A stretch of 64,000 nt of DNA from Pseudobutyrivibrio sp. MD2005 (GCF_000621865.1 NZ_JHXE01000021.1:1-64000), one strand, 5' to 3'; shown: positions 7,183 to 16,562, numbered from the stretch's first letter. Notes: generated from the sequence alone by a model not told the origin. Translations and numbers: made by a program.

Positions 7183-10080
7183 TTACTCTACTTCTCTAAG
7201 TTTTAGCATCTTTATATCTTTTATCTTTGGCATTGCAATCACTTCATCGTTCTGCTGCACCTTGATTGTGACATAATCATGGTTGTTCAAAAGCCAGCCT
7301 CTTGCTGCACCAAGTGGAAGAAGAAGCTTGCCTTCATCCATGTCGCAAGTCATTGAGATTTCCTCTCCTGCTTCATTTGTCCATGCAACAGTGACAGCCA
7401 TTCCATCATTGTAAATCTTCTTCATCAAAAATCTTACAATGCTGTTTTTGTACTGGTCGTAGAATACTGGGTCGTGATAGCTGTATAAGCTGTAATCGTA
7501 ATTATCATCCACGCCTTCAAATTCTATGTACATGAAATCTGCTTCATCACCATCAAATTCTTCTGCGAAATCAAGCTCTACTCCTTCACCATCTTCCTCC
7601 ACAGAATAATCGAAATTCTTCTCAGTAAATACTGGCATCAGAGTCTCTAGTGATGAGCCAAATGAGCCTGCTACAGCCCCAATCTCATCTGCTTCCGTAG
7701 AAAGGTTTAGGCTGATGTTTTTATTCTGCTCCAGGATTTCTTCCTTTGAAACACTGCCATCGTTAGGGAAGAATAATCTGGCATCATTATCAAACACGTA
7801 ATCTCCGGATGTCACAAGCCAATGATAGAAGTAATAATTTCTAAATGGGCTGATATTCATACCCACGATAGTATCGTTGTTTCTAATAACCTCTACCGTC
7901 TCTTCAACCGCGCCATAGCCTTTGATTGTGTTGAGGATTTCCATGGCAGAATCGCCCTTCATATTGCAAAGGTAATAAAGGCCAAAGCTATCCACGATTC
8001 CTAAGTAAGATCTATCCTTATCAAGGGTGTTCATGTAGTCATTGATATGGCTAATGTATTCGTATGAATCCGTTGCCAGGAAGCATTCGCCCAAGCGAGG
8101 CTCATTGTTTGCAACATACACATAACCCTCGGGAACTGTGTAACTTGCTTCCAACTTTTCATCGGCACCAGCACCAAAGAAGGCTTCACCTGCAACTGCT
8201 GATGTGATAAATATCGTAAATGCGAATATCCAAAGTGCATTTTTTGATTTATAAAAATATCTTGCAATCAATATGATAAGCACTACAACTGCTGCGCGAA
8301 TAACGCCATCGCTACGTGAATAAATATCATAATAATCAAAGCGAACTACCGTATAGCTAAATGAAATCAGCATCATCAGCGCAATAGAAATTGCGATAAA
8401 TGCCGCCTCTGGATTGGCAATCTTTAGCTTCCATTTTTCCAGTGTAGCATTACCGCTTCTCAAAAACAGAGCCACTGAAATCCAAATGATTGCAATCATA
8501 ATCAAATAAGAAAACAGATAATATGCAATCAATCTGACTGGTACATTTGAAATATATGGTAGAAAACCATCTGCAACCGCCTGACCAAAACGGGCTACTC
8601 CATCTGCAAAAATAGTCTGGGAACCCATAGCAAGCATATGCTTTGCTGTGCCGATAAGCCAGCCCAATCCACACAAGACAGGAATACAGCACACGCCCCA
8701 CCAAGCCCAGAATTTTACAGTCTTAACATCCTTTAAAAGCTGACCTGATTTTGCATAAGTGTATATCTGCCAGATACCAAGTGGCAAAAATCCAAAGCAC
8801 ACTGCTGCACCAAACACTGGATAATATAGTGCGTGAACAAAGCTTGTTAAGAACCATGCCTTTAGCCAAAGATTCTTTTTAGCAATAAGTGCAGGCCATG
8901 TCAAAAGCAGGATAATTGGAACGATTAGCGCCACACGGTTGTAATCTGTAACCATGAATACCAGCGAAATCACCAGCACCCATTCGGCCTTAAGCTGACG
9001 TCTTAACAAAAATACAATAACGAATATGATTGCAAGGTAAAACAGATTGGTCGAGAGGAAGTAAAATCCTCCATAGCCTAAACCAAACACCTTAAAGAAA
9101 AGCCCATGAATGATTGAGTACATTCCTGAAACAGGGATGTATTCGCTAAAGGCCTTCTGTCCCAGCTCAAACATCTGTGAATAGCCAATAAGGTTTTCAA
9201 ATGGATGATGCAAATCGCTAAGCATAATCGAGCCTGTGCCACTAAAGCGATTAAACGCCATGATGCTTACGCAAGCACCGAAGCATAGCACATCGGACAG
9301 ATTTTGTGGACTGTTCCATGCTTTTTTAATCTTAATGACAGCCTCTAGCACAAAGCCAGCAACAATCACAAGAATCAATAATGTCACACGTGATGAAATG
9401 TGGATGTGCATCGTCTCGCCATTATATATATAATCAGACATGAGATACACAAGAAGTGTAAGTGGCACCAAAAGCTGCGCTATCAAGATTGATCTAAGGT
9501 TCGCCACATCATCATTACACACAAGTGTAATCACGGCTGTGATTAGTAGCGCTATGATTGCAACCACTGTGATGCTAATTTCAAATTTCGCGCCAGCAAA
9601 AACCAAACCTCGGTATGCACCTAAAACTGCGTATACACAGATGAAAAATAGCGCCAGCGTATTTACTGCCTTTGTCCTATCCTTTATGAAAACCACCGCA
9701 GTCAAAACAAGTGCCGCAACCGTAATGGCATTTACACTTTTATAAATAACAAGATTTGTAACAAATGACACCACAAGGCCCACGCATATAATATCAATTC
9801 CGCTGAGCTTTCTTTCGGCATCTGATACAGCTCCCCATTTACTCTTTAGGAATATAAATCCATAAATCAAAATCCCAATCAGAGAAAAGATATAAAACAG
9901 GCTGCGCTCTGCGCTTTTGTTGCTGCCATCCATGGCCGTGTACTCAACAACAACATCGGTAAATTCCTGATTAGTATTGCCAGTAAGTGCAGTGTACACA
10001 AGAATTGCAACAGCCCCTAATATCAGCATTACACCCAGTGTGATGATTCGTTTTTTGGTTGTGTCCGTTTGTATATTCAT
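7183..10080 (-). CDS. Large polytopic membrane protein with extracytoplasmic C-terminal domain
   Basis: 965 residues. A first span at about 12-32 is followed by at least a dozen hydrophobic segments up to about residue 630. From about 640 a soluble, acidic domain rich in Asp/Glu and Tyr runs to the end with no further span, presumably outside the membrane. An exposed acidic motif, LSDLHHPFENL, lies in an early loop, as in GT-C-type glycosyltransferases, but I see no diagnostic family signature. Its neighbour is a GT4 gene (convergent), so a surface-glycan role is plausible but inferred. AAGGAAAATTAAA before ATG 10080 supports the start. It stands alone, with about 77 bp to the histidine kinase gene. 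Confidence 0.6.
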   Translation of the reverse strand: MNIQTDTTKKRIITLGVMLILGAVAILVYTALTGNTNQEFTDVVVEYTAMDGSNKSAERSLFYIFSLIGILIYGFIFLKSKWGAVSDAERKLSGIDIICVGLVVSFVTNLVIYKSVNAITVAALVLTAVVFIKDRTKAVNTLALFFICVYAVLGAYRGLVFAGAKFEISITVVAIIALLITAVITLVCNDDVANLRSILIAQLLVPLTLLVYLMSDYIYNGETMHIHISSRVTLLILVIVAGFVLEAVIKIKKAWNSPQNLSDVLCFGACVSIMAFNRFSGTGSIMLSDLHHPFENLIGYSQMFELGQKAFSEYIPVSGMYSIIHGLFFKVFGLGYGGFYFLSTNLFYLAIIFVIVFLLRRQLKAEWVLVISLVFMVTDYNRVALIVPIILLLTWPALIAKKNLWLKAWFLTSFVHALYYPVFGAAVCFGFLPLGIWQIYTYAKSGQLLKDVKTVKFWAWWGVCCIPVLCGLGWLIGTAKHMLAMGSQTIFADGVARFGQAVADGFLPYISNVPVRLIAYYLFSYLIMIAIIWISVALFLRSGNATLEKWKLKIANPEAAFIAISIALMMLISFSYTVVRFDYYDIYSRSDGVIRAAVVVLIILIARYFYKSKNALWIFAFTIFITSAVAGEAFFGAGADEKLEASYTVPEGYVYVANNEPRLGECFLATDSYEYISHINDYMNTLDKDRSYLGIVDSFGLYYLCNMKGDSAMEILNTIKGYGAVEETVEVIRNNDTIVGMNISPFRNYYFYHWLVTSGDYVFDNDARLFFPNDGSVSKEEILEQNKNISLNLSTEADEIGAVAGSFGSSLETLMPVFTEKNFDYSVEEDGEGVELDFAEEFDGDEADFMYIEFEGVDDNYDYSLYSYHDPVFYDQYKNSIVRFLMKKIYNDGMAVTVAWTNEAGEEISMTCDMDEGKLLLPLGAARGWLLNNHDYVTIKVQQNDEVIAMPKIKDIKMLKLREVE

Positions 10081-10157
10081 TTTAATTTTCCTTAATACAT
10101 ATTTTAGATTCCTATTGATTATATACTAAAAAACGTTTAGTTACATCAATTAATCTT

Positions 10158-11483
10158 TTAAAATACCACGGTCACTTTTGTGCCTGAATTAAGCTGGCTT
10201 TCAATTTCTATTTCGGCCTCATGAATGTCTGCGATGTGTTTTACAATTGCAAGGCCCAGTCCTGTTCCACCCCCAGCCTTCGAGCGGCTTTTATCAACCC
10301 TGTAGAATCTTTCGAATACTCGGTCTATGTCATCGCTTGGAATTCCTATTCCGTTGTCCTCCACAGATAGATATTTGCATCCATCTAATTCGTATATACG
10401 AATCAACACTTTTCCACCTTCATCCGTGTAGCGGATAGAGTTTTGCACAAGATTATCAAGTAGTTCACCAAGCAGATTTGGTATTCCACCTACTATTGTG
10501 GATGTTCCCTCTAGCTGCAAATCTATGTTTTTTGCTGCGGCTGCCTCCGCGTGTTCTGCTAATGATTCCTTGGCGATTTGATACAAATCGACCTTTTCAA
10601 ACTGCGCTGCCAGTTCTGGAGTATCAAGCTTTGAAAGCTTTATTATGTCATCTATTAAATTAAGCATTCTGCTTGCGTTTCTATCTATTTCATGAGAAAA
10701 ATGTGTAATCCTTTCAGCATCCAATTCGCCCCCTTCAATAAGCTGGGCATAGCCAGATATGGCTGTAAGTGGAGTCTTAAGCTCATGACTGGCATTGGTT
10801 GAAAAGTCCTGCATCTTTTTTGCTGATTCAAGCACCTGCTCATGCTGCTTTCGTATCTTACTCATAAATGGCTCCAGCTCTGGATAAGGAGCCTCAACAT
10901 ATTCATCATCAAGCTTTCCTGCCACCGCATCGATTGGTGCTATCAGCTTCTTTGTCAAAAGCTTTGTGATGATAATTCCAATATATGAAATGATTATGAC
11001 AATGGCCGCACTAAACGGCAACGCCATGCCAAGAACCATGAATATGCTATCTATTTCTTTTGAGATTCTTAGAATCTTACCATCATTTAAAGTGATTGCG
11101 TAGTAATAATCTACATGGCCCACAGTATCGGATTTACGGATTTTTTCACCCCAGCCATTTTCCTTAGCCTTTTTGATTTCCGGTCTATCGGCGTGATTTT
11201 CCATAAGGCCTGCTCGTACTGTGTTGTCAAATAATACGGTGCCCTCTGCATCAAGTAAGGTCACTCTTAGCTTTGTTCCACTAAGCTTAGGATTATTTTC
11301 AAGCTTTGTAATATCAGCATCATCAAAGAATTCTGTATCCTTGAATATCTGCGCTGTAACCTGCATATCCTCATGAACCTGCTTTTCAAAAAGGGTATAA
11401 AATGCCAGCGCGCAGCACAGGGTTGATAATAGCGTTGTCAGTATAATAAGCACTATAAATCTGCTGAAAATCTTCTTTTCCAT
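10158..11483 (-). CDS. Membrane sensor histidine kinase (PhoR-like)
   Basis: 441 residues. TM1 at about 8-30, an extracytoplasmic sensing region of about 115 residues, TM2 at about 148-172, then a short linker and a DHp domain with H233 in SHELKTPLT. The CA domain has the N box around N348 (LVQNSIRY), G1 DNGIGIP at about 376-382 and G2 GGGTGLGL at about 404-411. It autophosphorylates on H233 and passes phosphate to the response regulator encoded 16 bp upstream. The operon also carries a Na/Pi symporter and a Ca/Na antiporter. Phosphate or ion sensing is therefore a reasonable guess, not shown by sequence. Confidence 0.9.
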   Translation of the reverse strand: MEKKIFSRFIVLIILTTLLSTLCCALAFYTLFEKQVHEDMQVTAQIFKDTEFFDDADITKLENNPKLSGTKLRVTLLDAEGTVLFDNTVRAGLMENHADRPEIKKAKENGWGEKIRKSDTVGHVDYYYAITLNDGKILRISKEIDSIFMVLGMALPFSAAIVIIISYIGIIITKLLTKKLIAPIDAVAGKLDDEYVEAPYPELEPFMSKIRKQHEQVLESAKKMQDFSTNASHELKTPLTAISGYAQLIEGGELDAERITHFSHEIDRNASRMLNLIDDIIKLSKLDTPELAAQFEKVDLYQIAKESLAEHAEAAAAKNIDLQLEGTSTIVGGIPNLLGELLDNLVQNSIRYTDEGGKVLIRIYELDGCKYLSVEDNGIGIPSDDIDRVFERFYRVDKSRSKAGGGTGLGLAIVKHIADIHEAEIEIESQLNSGTKVTVVF

Positions 11484-11499
11484 AAAGCCTCCTAGCGGC

Positions 11500-12168
11500 C
11501 TAATCTACCACATATCCAACATTTCTAACTGTTCTTATTCTGGCGCCATAATCGCCAAGTTTGCTTCGCAATGTCTTGATATGCATATCAAGTGTGCGGG
11601 ATTCCAATTCATAATCCATGCCCCAAATCCTATCCATTATCTGGCTTCGCTTTAGGACAATCCCTCTGTTCATAACCAAATATTTTAATAGCTCATACTC
11701 TTTATATGTAAGCTCAACCGGCTTATCTGCAATAGTTACCTGGTGCTTCATATCATCTAAAATCAATTCGTCTATACGAATTATCACTGCCTCATCTTCT
11801 AAGGTTCTGCGAAGTAGCGCCTTCACTCTCGAAATAAGCTCCATCACCGAAAATGGCTTTTTGATATAATCATCAGCTCCATTATCAAGACCTCTTACCA
11901 AATCAAGCTCGGAAGTCTTGGCAGTCACCATTATTACCGGAATATTCTTAGTAATTTCACTGGCGCGAAGCTGCCTTACAATCTCATTTCCACTCTCATC
12001 TGGAAGCATTATATCAAGCAATACCAAATCCGGAATTTTCTTTTCCAAATACTCAAAAAAGCCTGCTCCGTCAGGGAAGCTTTTAGCAGTAAATCCTGCA
12101 TTCCCAAGAGCAAACTCTTCTATTTCTCTGATGTTATCATCATCCTCAACAATATAAATTAAAGCCAT
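11500..12168 (-). CDS. OmpR/PhoB-family response regulator
   Basis: 222 residues. The receiver domain has acidic residues EDDD at 8-11, phospho-acceptor D52 in LLDIMLPDE, T82 in VTAK and a Lys in DYIKKPF at about 103. A C-terminal winged helix (Trans_reg_C) ends in RTVRNVGYVVD. AAAGGAGG lies close before ATG 12168. It lies between the Na/Pi symporter gene (15 bp) and the histidine kinase gene (16 bp), so kinase and regulator are clearly a pair. Targets are unknown, though autoregulation of this operon is common for the family. Confidence 0.92.
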   Translation of the reverse strand: MALIYIVEDDDNIREIEEFALGNAGFTAKSFPDGAGFFEYLEKKIPDLVLLDIMLPDESGNEIVRQLRASEITKNIPVIMVTAKTSELDLVRGLDNGADDYIKKPFSVMELISRVKALLRRTLEDEAVIIRIDELILDDMKHQVTIADKPVELTYKEYELLKYLVMNRGIVLKRSQIMDRIWGMDYELESRTLDMHIKTLRSKLGDYGARIRTVRNVGYVVD

Positions 12169-12183
12169 CTATCCTCCTTTCTC

Positions 12184-13203
12184 CTATGCCTTCAGCTGCG
12201 CCGTGGCTTTCGAAGCGGGTTTATAATCATCCCTGACTGAGCTACTCGCCAAGCTAACAAGCTGATTTGCAAAAGGATAAAGCAAAAGTGTACAGCCTAT
12301 ATTAAAAACTGAATGTATCGCAGCTACTGCCACAGGGCTAGCGACCTGCTGCATAAAACCAAATTTCATAAATAGATTAGCAGTATAGAAAACTACCACA
12401 AACACTGCTGTTCCAATCAAATTGAAATACAGATGTATCATCGATGCCCTTTTTGCATTTTTGGTCGCTCCTACAGAAGATAATAGGGCTGTCGCGCAGG
12501 TGCCAATATTTTGCCCTAAAACTATAGGAATCACCGAAGCAAAGCTGACATTTCCTGCCATGCAAAGGGCCTGCAGGATTCCCACCGATGCTGATGAGCT
12601 TTGAATGACAGCTGTGAAAATCATGCCTACAACTATTCCAAAAATCGGATTTGATACTGCTAAAAGAACAGCTGAAAATGTCTCGCTTTCCGCCAGTGGA
12701 TGCATGGCTGTGCTCATTGTTTCCATGCCGTGCATTAGGATTCCAAAGCCTATACAAATGCCACCGATGTGAAGCTTTTTAGCATTTTCTTTTGCAGTCA
12801 TATATAGTATTACGCCTATCAGCGCTATCACCGGAGCAAACGAAGAAGGCTTAAGCATCTTTATCAAAAATGCATCGCTCTCTATCCCCGATAGAGACAG
12901 TATCCACGATGTCAATGTGGTGCCGATGTTTGCACCCATTATAATACCTACTGCCTGCCTTAGATTCATTATACCTGAATTTACAAAGCCCACAACCATA
13001 ACTGTTGTGGCTGACGAAGACTGAATCACCGCCGTAACTGCAGCACCTAACAACACTGACTGATACGTTTTGCCAGTGAGCCTTGCCAGAATTCTCTCTA
13101 GCTTTCCTGATGCTATCTTCTCTAAGCTCTCTCCCATGAATTTCATGCCAAATAGGAATAGCGCAAGGCCACCTAATAATGATATTACTGAAAATATACT
13201 CAT
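12184..13203 (-). CDS. Na+/phosphate symporter (PNaS/NptA type), short form
   Basis: 339 residues with about nine hydrophobic spans and the two internal Na_Pi_cotrans repeats: AAVTAVIQSSSATTVMVVG at about 54-72 and FTAVIQSSSASVGILQ at about 196-211, with the characteristic QSSSA in each. It takes up phosphate with sodium across the cytoplasmic membrane. Many relatives carry a C-terminal PhoU-like domain (total about 550 residues); it is absent here. AAAGGGG before ATG 13203. Second gene of a four-gene operon with a Ca/Na antiporter and a two-component system. Confidence 0.88.
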   Translation of the reverse strand: MSIFSVISLLGGLALFLFGMKFMGESLEKIASGKLERILARLTGKTYQSVLLGAAVTAVIQSSSATTVMVVGFVNSGIMNLRQAVGIIMGANIGTTLTSWILSLSGIESDAFLIKMLKPSSFAPVIALIGVILYMTAKENAKKLHIGGICIGFGILMHGMETMSTAMHPLAESETFSAVLLAVSNPIFGIVVGMIFTAVIQSSSASVGILQALCMAGNVSFASVIPIVLGQNIGTCATALLSSVGATKNAKRASMIHLYFNLIGTAVFVVVFYTANLFMKFGFMQQVASPVAVAAIHSVFNIGCTLLLYPFANQLVSLASSSVRDDYKPASKATAQLKA

Positions 13204-13224
13204 CTCATTCCCCTTTAATTTATG

Positions 13225-14208
13225 TCATCTAATAATCGCGTAAGCCATGGCAAGTCCGTACATTACAAGCATAATCACTCCTTCTGTCTTGTTAAGCTTA
13301 TGCTCCGTAAATGCGAATAACCATGTGATGATTGTGACAATTAATAGGATGAATAGGTCGTAAACTGATGCTACATTTACATATATTGGTGTGATAATTG
13401 CGGATACCCCTAAAATGAACAGCAGATTAAATATGTTTGATCCCAATACATTTCCTAATGCTATTCCAATCTGCCCTTTTCTTGTAGCAACCACCGAAGT
13501 TACAAGTTCTGGGAGAGATGTTCCAATGGCTACAATAGTAAGTCCTATTAGTGTCTCTGACATTCCTGCCATGAGTGCTAGAGCTTTAGCACTATTAACA
13601 ACTGTTTTGCCACCTAGGATAATCATTATCACTCCTGCTATCAGATACAGCACACACTTCTTATTAGGGATTGTTTTTACACCTTCATATTCTTCATCCT
13701 CCTTTCCTTGTGCTTTCATGAAGATGTAAATGATGTACATTACATATCCGCCTAACAGCATTGCACCACCTAGCCCTGAGATTCTTGCTACATTCTTTGT
13801 AGTAATATCTCCTATCGCCGGGATTTTTCCTACAATCGTAAATCCTGCTATTCCTACAAACAGCAGCACTGTGGAAATTGTTGTGACCGCAAAGTCCCTT
13901 TTGATTATCGTCTTTTCCACAATTATCGGCGACATCACAGCACATATGCCAAGGATTCCTAGTAAGTTGAAGGTATTTGATCCAATAATGTTACTTAATG
14001 CTATCTCACTAGAACCTTCGGCCGCTGCAGAAAGACTCACTGCAAGCTCTGGTGCACTGGTGCCACAGGCCACAATTGTCAGGCCTATTATCAACGGATT
14101 CACTCTGAAGTTTTTCGCCAAGGCGGCACTGCCATCCACAAAATAATTTGCGCCTTTTACAAGCAATGCGAAACCTACCATCAAAAATATAATTGTCATA
14201 ATCATCAT
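13225..14208 (-). CDS. Calcium/sodium antiporter (CaCA, YrbG-like)
   Basis: About 327 residues from ATG 14208. An upstream in-frame GTG at 14292 would add 28 residues with no family match and no clear ribosome site, so I chose the internal ATG. Two inverted alpha repeats are visible: GLTIVACGTSAPELAVS in the first half and GLTIVAIGTSLPELVTS in the second, each with the ion-binding Glu. Ten hydrophobic spans. It exchanges Na+ for Ca2+ or another cation. Head of the operon antiporter, Na/Pi symporter, regulator, kinase. Motif array 2 begins about 140 bp upstream. Confidence 0.85.
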   Translation of the reverse strand: MMIMTIIFLMVGFALLVKGANYFVDGSAALAKNFRVNPLIIGLTIVACGTSAPELAVSLSAAAEGSSEIALSNIIGSNTFNLLGILGICAVMSPIIVEKTIIKRDFAVTTISTVLLFVGIAGFTIVGKIPAIGDITTKNVARISGLGGAMLLGGYVMYIIYIFMKAQGKEDEEYEGVKTIPNKKCVLYLIAGVIMIILGGKTVVNSAKALALMAGMSETLIGLTIVAIGTSLPELVTSVVATRKGQIGIALGNVLGSNIFNLLFILGVSAIITPIYVNVASVYDLFILLIVTIITWLFAFTEHKLNKTEGVIMLVMYGLAMAYAIIR

Positions 14209-14348
14209 GATTTGATGATAAATGGGGAATGTAAAGAGTATGTAAAATAGATATTTATTTGAATCACACTGTTTTCTTAGAGCAAATGCCACTAATCAAT
14301 CTAGGAATCTCTTGTCGCATCCATTGCTCCGATTCTATATTCTATGAT

Positions 14349-14639
14349 TTTGCATGTATCTAATGTTTTATTATTATTTACATGCAATGTTTGCAGCTCA
14401 GATTTGCTTCTTTGCATGTATCTGAAATAAATCTATAGTATACATGCAATTTCTCCCAGACTCATTTCTATCTTTGCATGTATTGTGAATTATTTTTTTA
14501 TTGTACATGCAATACAACCACTTTTGCTTTGATATATTGCATGTATTTTTACTCTATTTATTGTGATACATGCAAAATTTAATTTCACCCTGCTTCACAT
14601 TGCATGTATGTGCACACATTATAATCATATACATGCAAT
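14349..14639. repeat. Motif array 2: ten alternating TGCATGTA-core sites, the cleanest copy
   Basis: Ten 11-bp sites whose CATG centres lie at 14354.5(+), 14382.5(-), 14416.5(+), 14444.5(-), 14478.5(+), 14507.5(-), 14541.5(+), 14570.5(-), 14604.5(+), 14633.5(-). The steps are 28, 34, 28, 34, 29, 34, 29, 34, 29. Plus sites read TTTGCATGTAT or ATTGCATGTAT, minus sites mostly ATACATGCAAT. Spacers are AT-rich and unrelated. Neighbouring plus/minus pairs could also form 10-11 bp hairpins with about 17-nt loops. It lies upstream of the antiporter operon and downstream of the DUF2238-like gene's terminator. Confidence 0.93.
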
Positions 14640-14668
14640 CAGGACTAAATAGTAGCACTGAGATAGCA

Positions 14669-14697
14669 AAAAGCCCTGCCGCACTGGCAGAGCTTTT
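14669..14697 (-). terminator. Terminator of the 16562-14713 operon
   Basis: On the minus strand AAAAGCTCTGCC pairs with GGCAGGGCTTTTT around a short GC-rich loop (CTGCC 14676-14680 with GGCAG 14686-14690, extended by AAAGC/GCTTT) and ends in TTTTTGC. It lies 16 bp past the stop of the membrane protein gene. Confidence 0.8.
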
Positions 14698-14712
14698 GTT
14701 ATCTTTTTGCTT

Positions 14713-15507
14713 TTATTTAACTGGTTTAATCATAAGGCTATCTGTGATGACCGATTTCTTAGAGAATTTCAATGTACAGTAGCCAATAATACTAAAGACT
14801 ACAGCGCCGATGAGATTGACCAGCAAATCCTTCATGGTATCGATGATTCCTATATCAAGATATCCTCCGGCCACTGTGTATGATTTGCCATCAGCAGTGT
14901 TGATTACAGTATCTGTGATATTTCCGATGAAATAAGGCAAGCCACTATTTTCCGGGTCGAGAGTAACCGAGCCAATGTTATTAACAATGAAATCCTTTTG
15001 CATATCCACAAAGAAAAGCTGATCCATTGTGAATTCAAAGAATTCCCACAGCACTCCTATTGTCATAGAAAAACAAAAGGCCACCAAAGTCAGATAAAAT
15101 GGCGACAGATTGATGTTATCGCTGCCGCGGTTGAGCAAGTATACCAGCGAAAATCCTATGGCGGCACACAAGAATCCATTCATGGTGTGAAGCATTGTAT
15201 CCCAACCGGGAATCTTTACATAATAGTGATCAACTTCGCCAAGTATTTCTGCTGCGTAGGTAAACCCAAATATGATAGCCTGAAAAAGTGCAGGAAACTC
15301 TATCTTCATTTTCTGCTGCAAAAACGCAGGCATCAAAAACAGTAGCAAGGATAAGACGCATATTGCTGCACTTTCATAATTCCTAGTTAGAATGCATCTC
15401 ACAAGAGTGAGGATAACCAAGCCACGCAGGATTAGGTAAAATATGAAAGTCCTTTTGTTCTTTTTATAGCTGTCCACCAGGGAATTCTTGTAGTCTATAA
15501 TTTTCAT
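14713..15507 (-). CDS. DUF2238/YjdF-like membrane protein
   Basis: 264 residues with about seven hydrophobic spans. PGWDTMLHTMNGFLCAAIGF at about 99-118 and the acidic span GVLWEFFEFTMDQ at about 150-162 resemble DUF2238 (YjdF-type) inner-membrane proteins of unknown function. The conserved His/Asp/Glu residues inside membrane spans hint at transport or catalysis, but nothing firmer. AGGAAGG precedes ATG 15507. It follows the PsiE-like gene by 14 bp and ends at a terminator, so it is the last gene of a three-gene operon. Confidence 0.6.
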   Translation of the reverse strand: MKIIDYKNSLVDSYKKNKRTFIFYLILRGLVILTLVRCILTRNYESAAICVLSLLLFLMPAFLQQKMKIEFPALFQAIIFGFTYAAEILGEVDHYYVKIPGWDTMLHTMNGFLCAAIGFSLVYLLNRGSDNINLSPFYLTLVAFCFSMTIGVLWEFFEFTMDQLFFVDMQKDFIVNNIGSVTLDPENSGLPYFIGNITDTVINTADGKSYTVAGGYLDIGIIDTMKDLLVNLIGAVVFSIIGYCTLKFSKKSVITDSLMIKPVK

Positions 15508-15521
15508 CAGGTTTCGCCTTC

Positions 15522-15920
15522 CTAGATTGTATCTTCTTCAAAATCGAAATCTCTAAACAAAAACTTGCGACAGGCAAGAAGTATCGCTATGCAGACAATT
15601 CTAACCAAAGTTTCAAGTGGAGCCTCGTGTCCTACTACAAGCCCTCTTGCGATTGCAAATATCAGCACTTCCACAACCGTGTTCATAGAGTGCTTTATCA
15701 GCATTCGAATGAACTCAATGACAATTACTGCATTGAAAGCCGTGAGCAATATATCCTCAACATAAACATCAAATGCCAGCTCTGTCATGGAAAGCACATG
15801 AATGCCCAACTGAATACAGCTGTAGCCTACTCCTATAAGCAATATGGCAGCCACCACTTTTTCAAGGAAGCTTGGCATTTTTAGTATTATATCGTGGATA
15901 CGATCGAATGATTTTCGCAT
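15522..15920 (-). CDS. PsiE-like small membrane protein
   Basis: 132 residues with four hydrophobic spans (about 20-42, 52-75, 82-98, 105-122) and the pattern IARGLVVGHEAPLETLVRI, which resembles the phosphate-starvation-inducible PsiE family. The biochemical role of that family is not established. GAGGTAG precedes ATG 15920, 3 bp after the rubredoxin gene's stop. A Na/Pi symporter lies about 2 kb away in a separate operon, which makes a phosphate link tempting but unproven. Confidence 0.6.
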   Translation of the reverse strand: MRKSFDRIHDIILKMPSFLEKVVAAILLIGVGYSCIQLGIHVLSMTELAFDVYVEDILLTAFNAVIVIEFIRMLIKHSMNTVVEVLIFAIARGLVVGHEAPLETLVRIVCIAILLACRKFLFRDFDFEEDTI

Positions 15921-15923
15921 GTT

Positions 15924-16562
15924 CTACCTCGTAATCTTTTCAAAATCTGCTTTCGGATGCTTGCATATTGGACAGATAAAATCATCAGGAAGCTCTTCTC
16001 CCACCCATTCGTATCCGCAGATGCGGCAGCGCCAGATTGTTTCGCCCTTTGGAGTGGTGCCAACGGCCTCTGGCTTTGGCTTGATGTTGTCCTGATAGTA
16101 GCTATATGTACAAGAAGGTGCGGCTGCCAGCACTTCCATCGCTGTTGGCTCGCAAACAAATAGAGTGTGGGAGCCCAAATCTACTGTTTCTTTTACCTTA
16201 AGAGAAAAATAGGCATTAGTGCCAGATGTGATATATGGGATGCCATTTTCTGCAGTAGCATAATTTGCCGCAGGATAATCTGCAAACTTGTCCACATCTC
16301 TTCCTGACTGGAAGCCAAAATGCTTGAACAAGTCAAAGCTAGCCTCTTCACTAATGACCGAAACATTAAGAACACCTGTAGCTTTTACCATGTCGTGTGT
16401 GTAATTGGCTTTATTTATCGCTACTGTGATTGTGTTTGGCTCTGATGCAGCCTGAATTGCAGTGTTGATGATACAGCCGTTTATCTTTTCCCCCTGAACG
16501 GCCGTGCATACAAATAGTCCATAAGAAAGCTTGTACATAGCTTTAGTGTCCATTTTCCCCAT
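15924..16562 (-). CDS. High-molecular-weight rubredoxin (flavin reductase domain + rubredoxin)
   Basis: 212 residues. Residues 5-155 are a flavin-reductase-like FMN-binding split-barrel domain (GCIINTAIQ at about 29-37, TVAINKANYTHDM at about 46-58). The C-terminus is a rubredoxin with iron ligands C179/C182 in CRICGYEW and C197/C200 in CPICKHP. Such proteins carry electrons from NADH to flavodiiron proteins or rubrerythrin, removing O2, NO or peroxide in anaerobes. AAGGAGGGG precedes ATG 16562. First gene of an operon with PsiE-like and DUF2238-like genes; no flavodiiron gene is in the window. Confidence 0.9.
   Translation of the reverse strand: MGKMDTKAMYKLSYGLFVCTAVQGEKINGCIINTAIQAASEPNTITVAINKANYTHDMVKATGVLNVSVISEEASFDLFKHFGFQSGRDVDKFADYPAANYATAENGIPYITSGTNAYFSLKVKETVDLGSHTLFVCEPTAMEVLAAAPSCTYSYYQDNIKPKPEAVGTTPKGETIWRCRICGYEWVGEELPDDFICPICKHPKADFEKITR

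Noticed and set aside
2802-11780. The 14-bp palindrome TTCGTATATACGAA at 2802 and 10389 and a near copy at 11767
   Set aside because: All three lie inside coding sequence and encode (V/I)RI(Y/D)E; the codons for that peptide are naturally palindromic, so the coincidence needs no regulatory explanation.
13391-14146. Plus-strand frames of 112 and 138 codons over the antiporter gene
   Set aside because: Antisense shadows of a well-supported membrane protein; no ribosome sites or conserved motifs.
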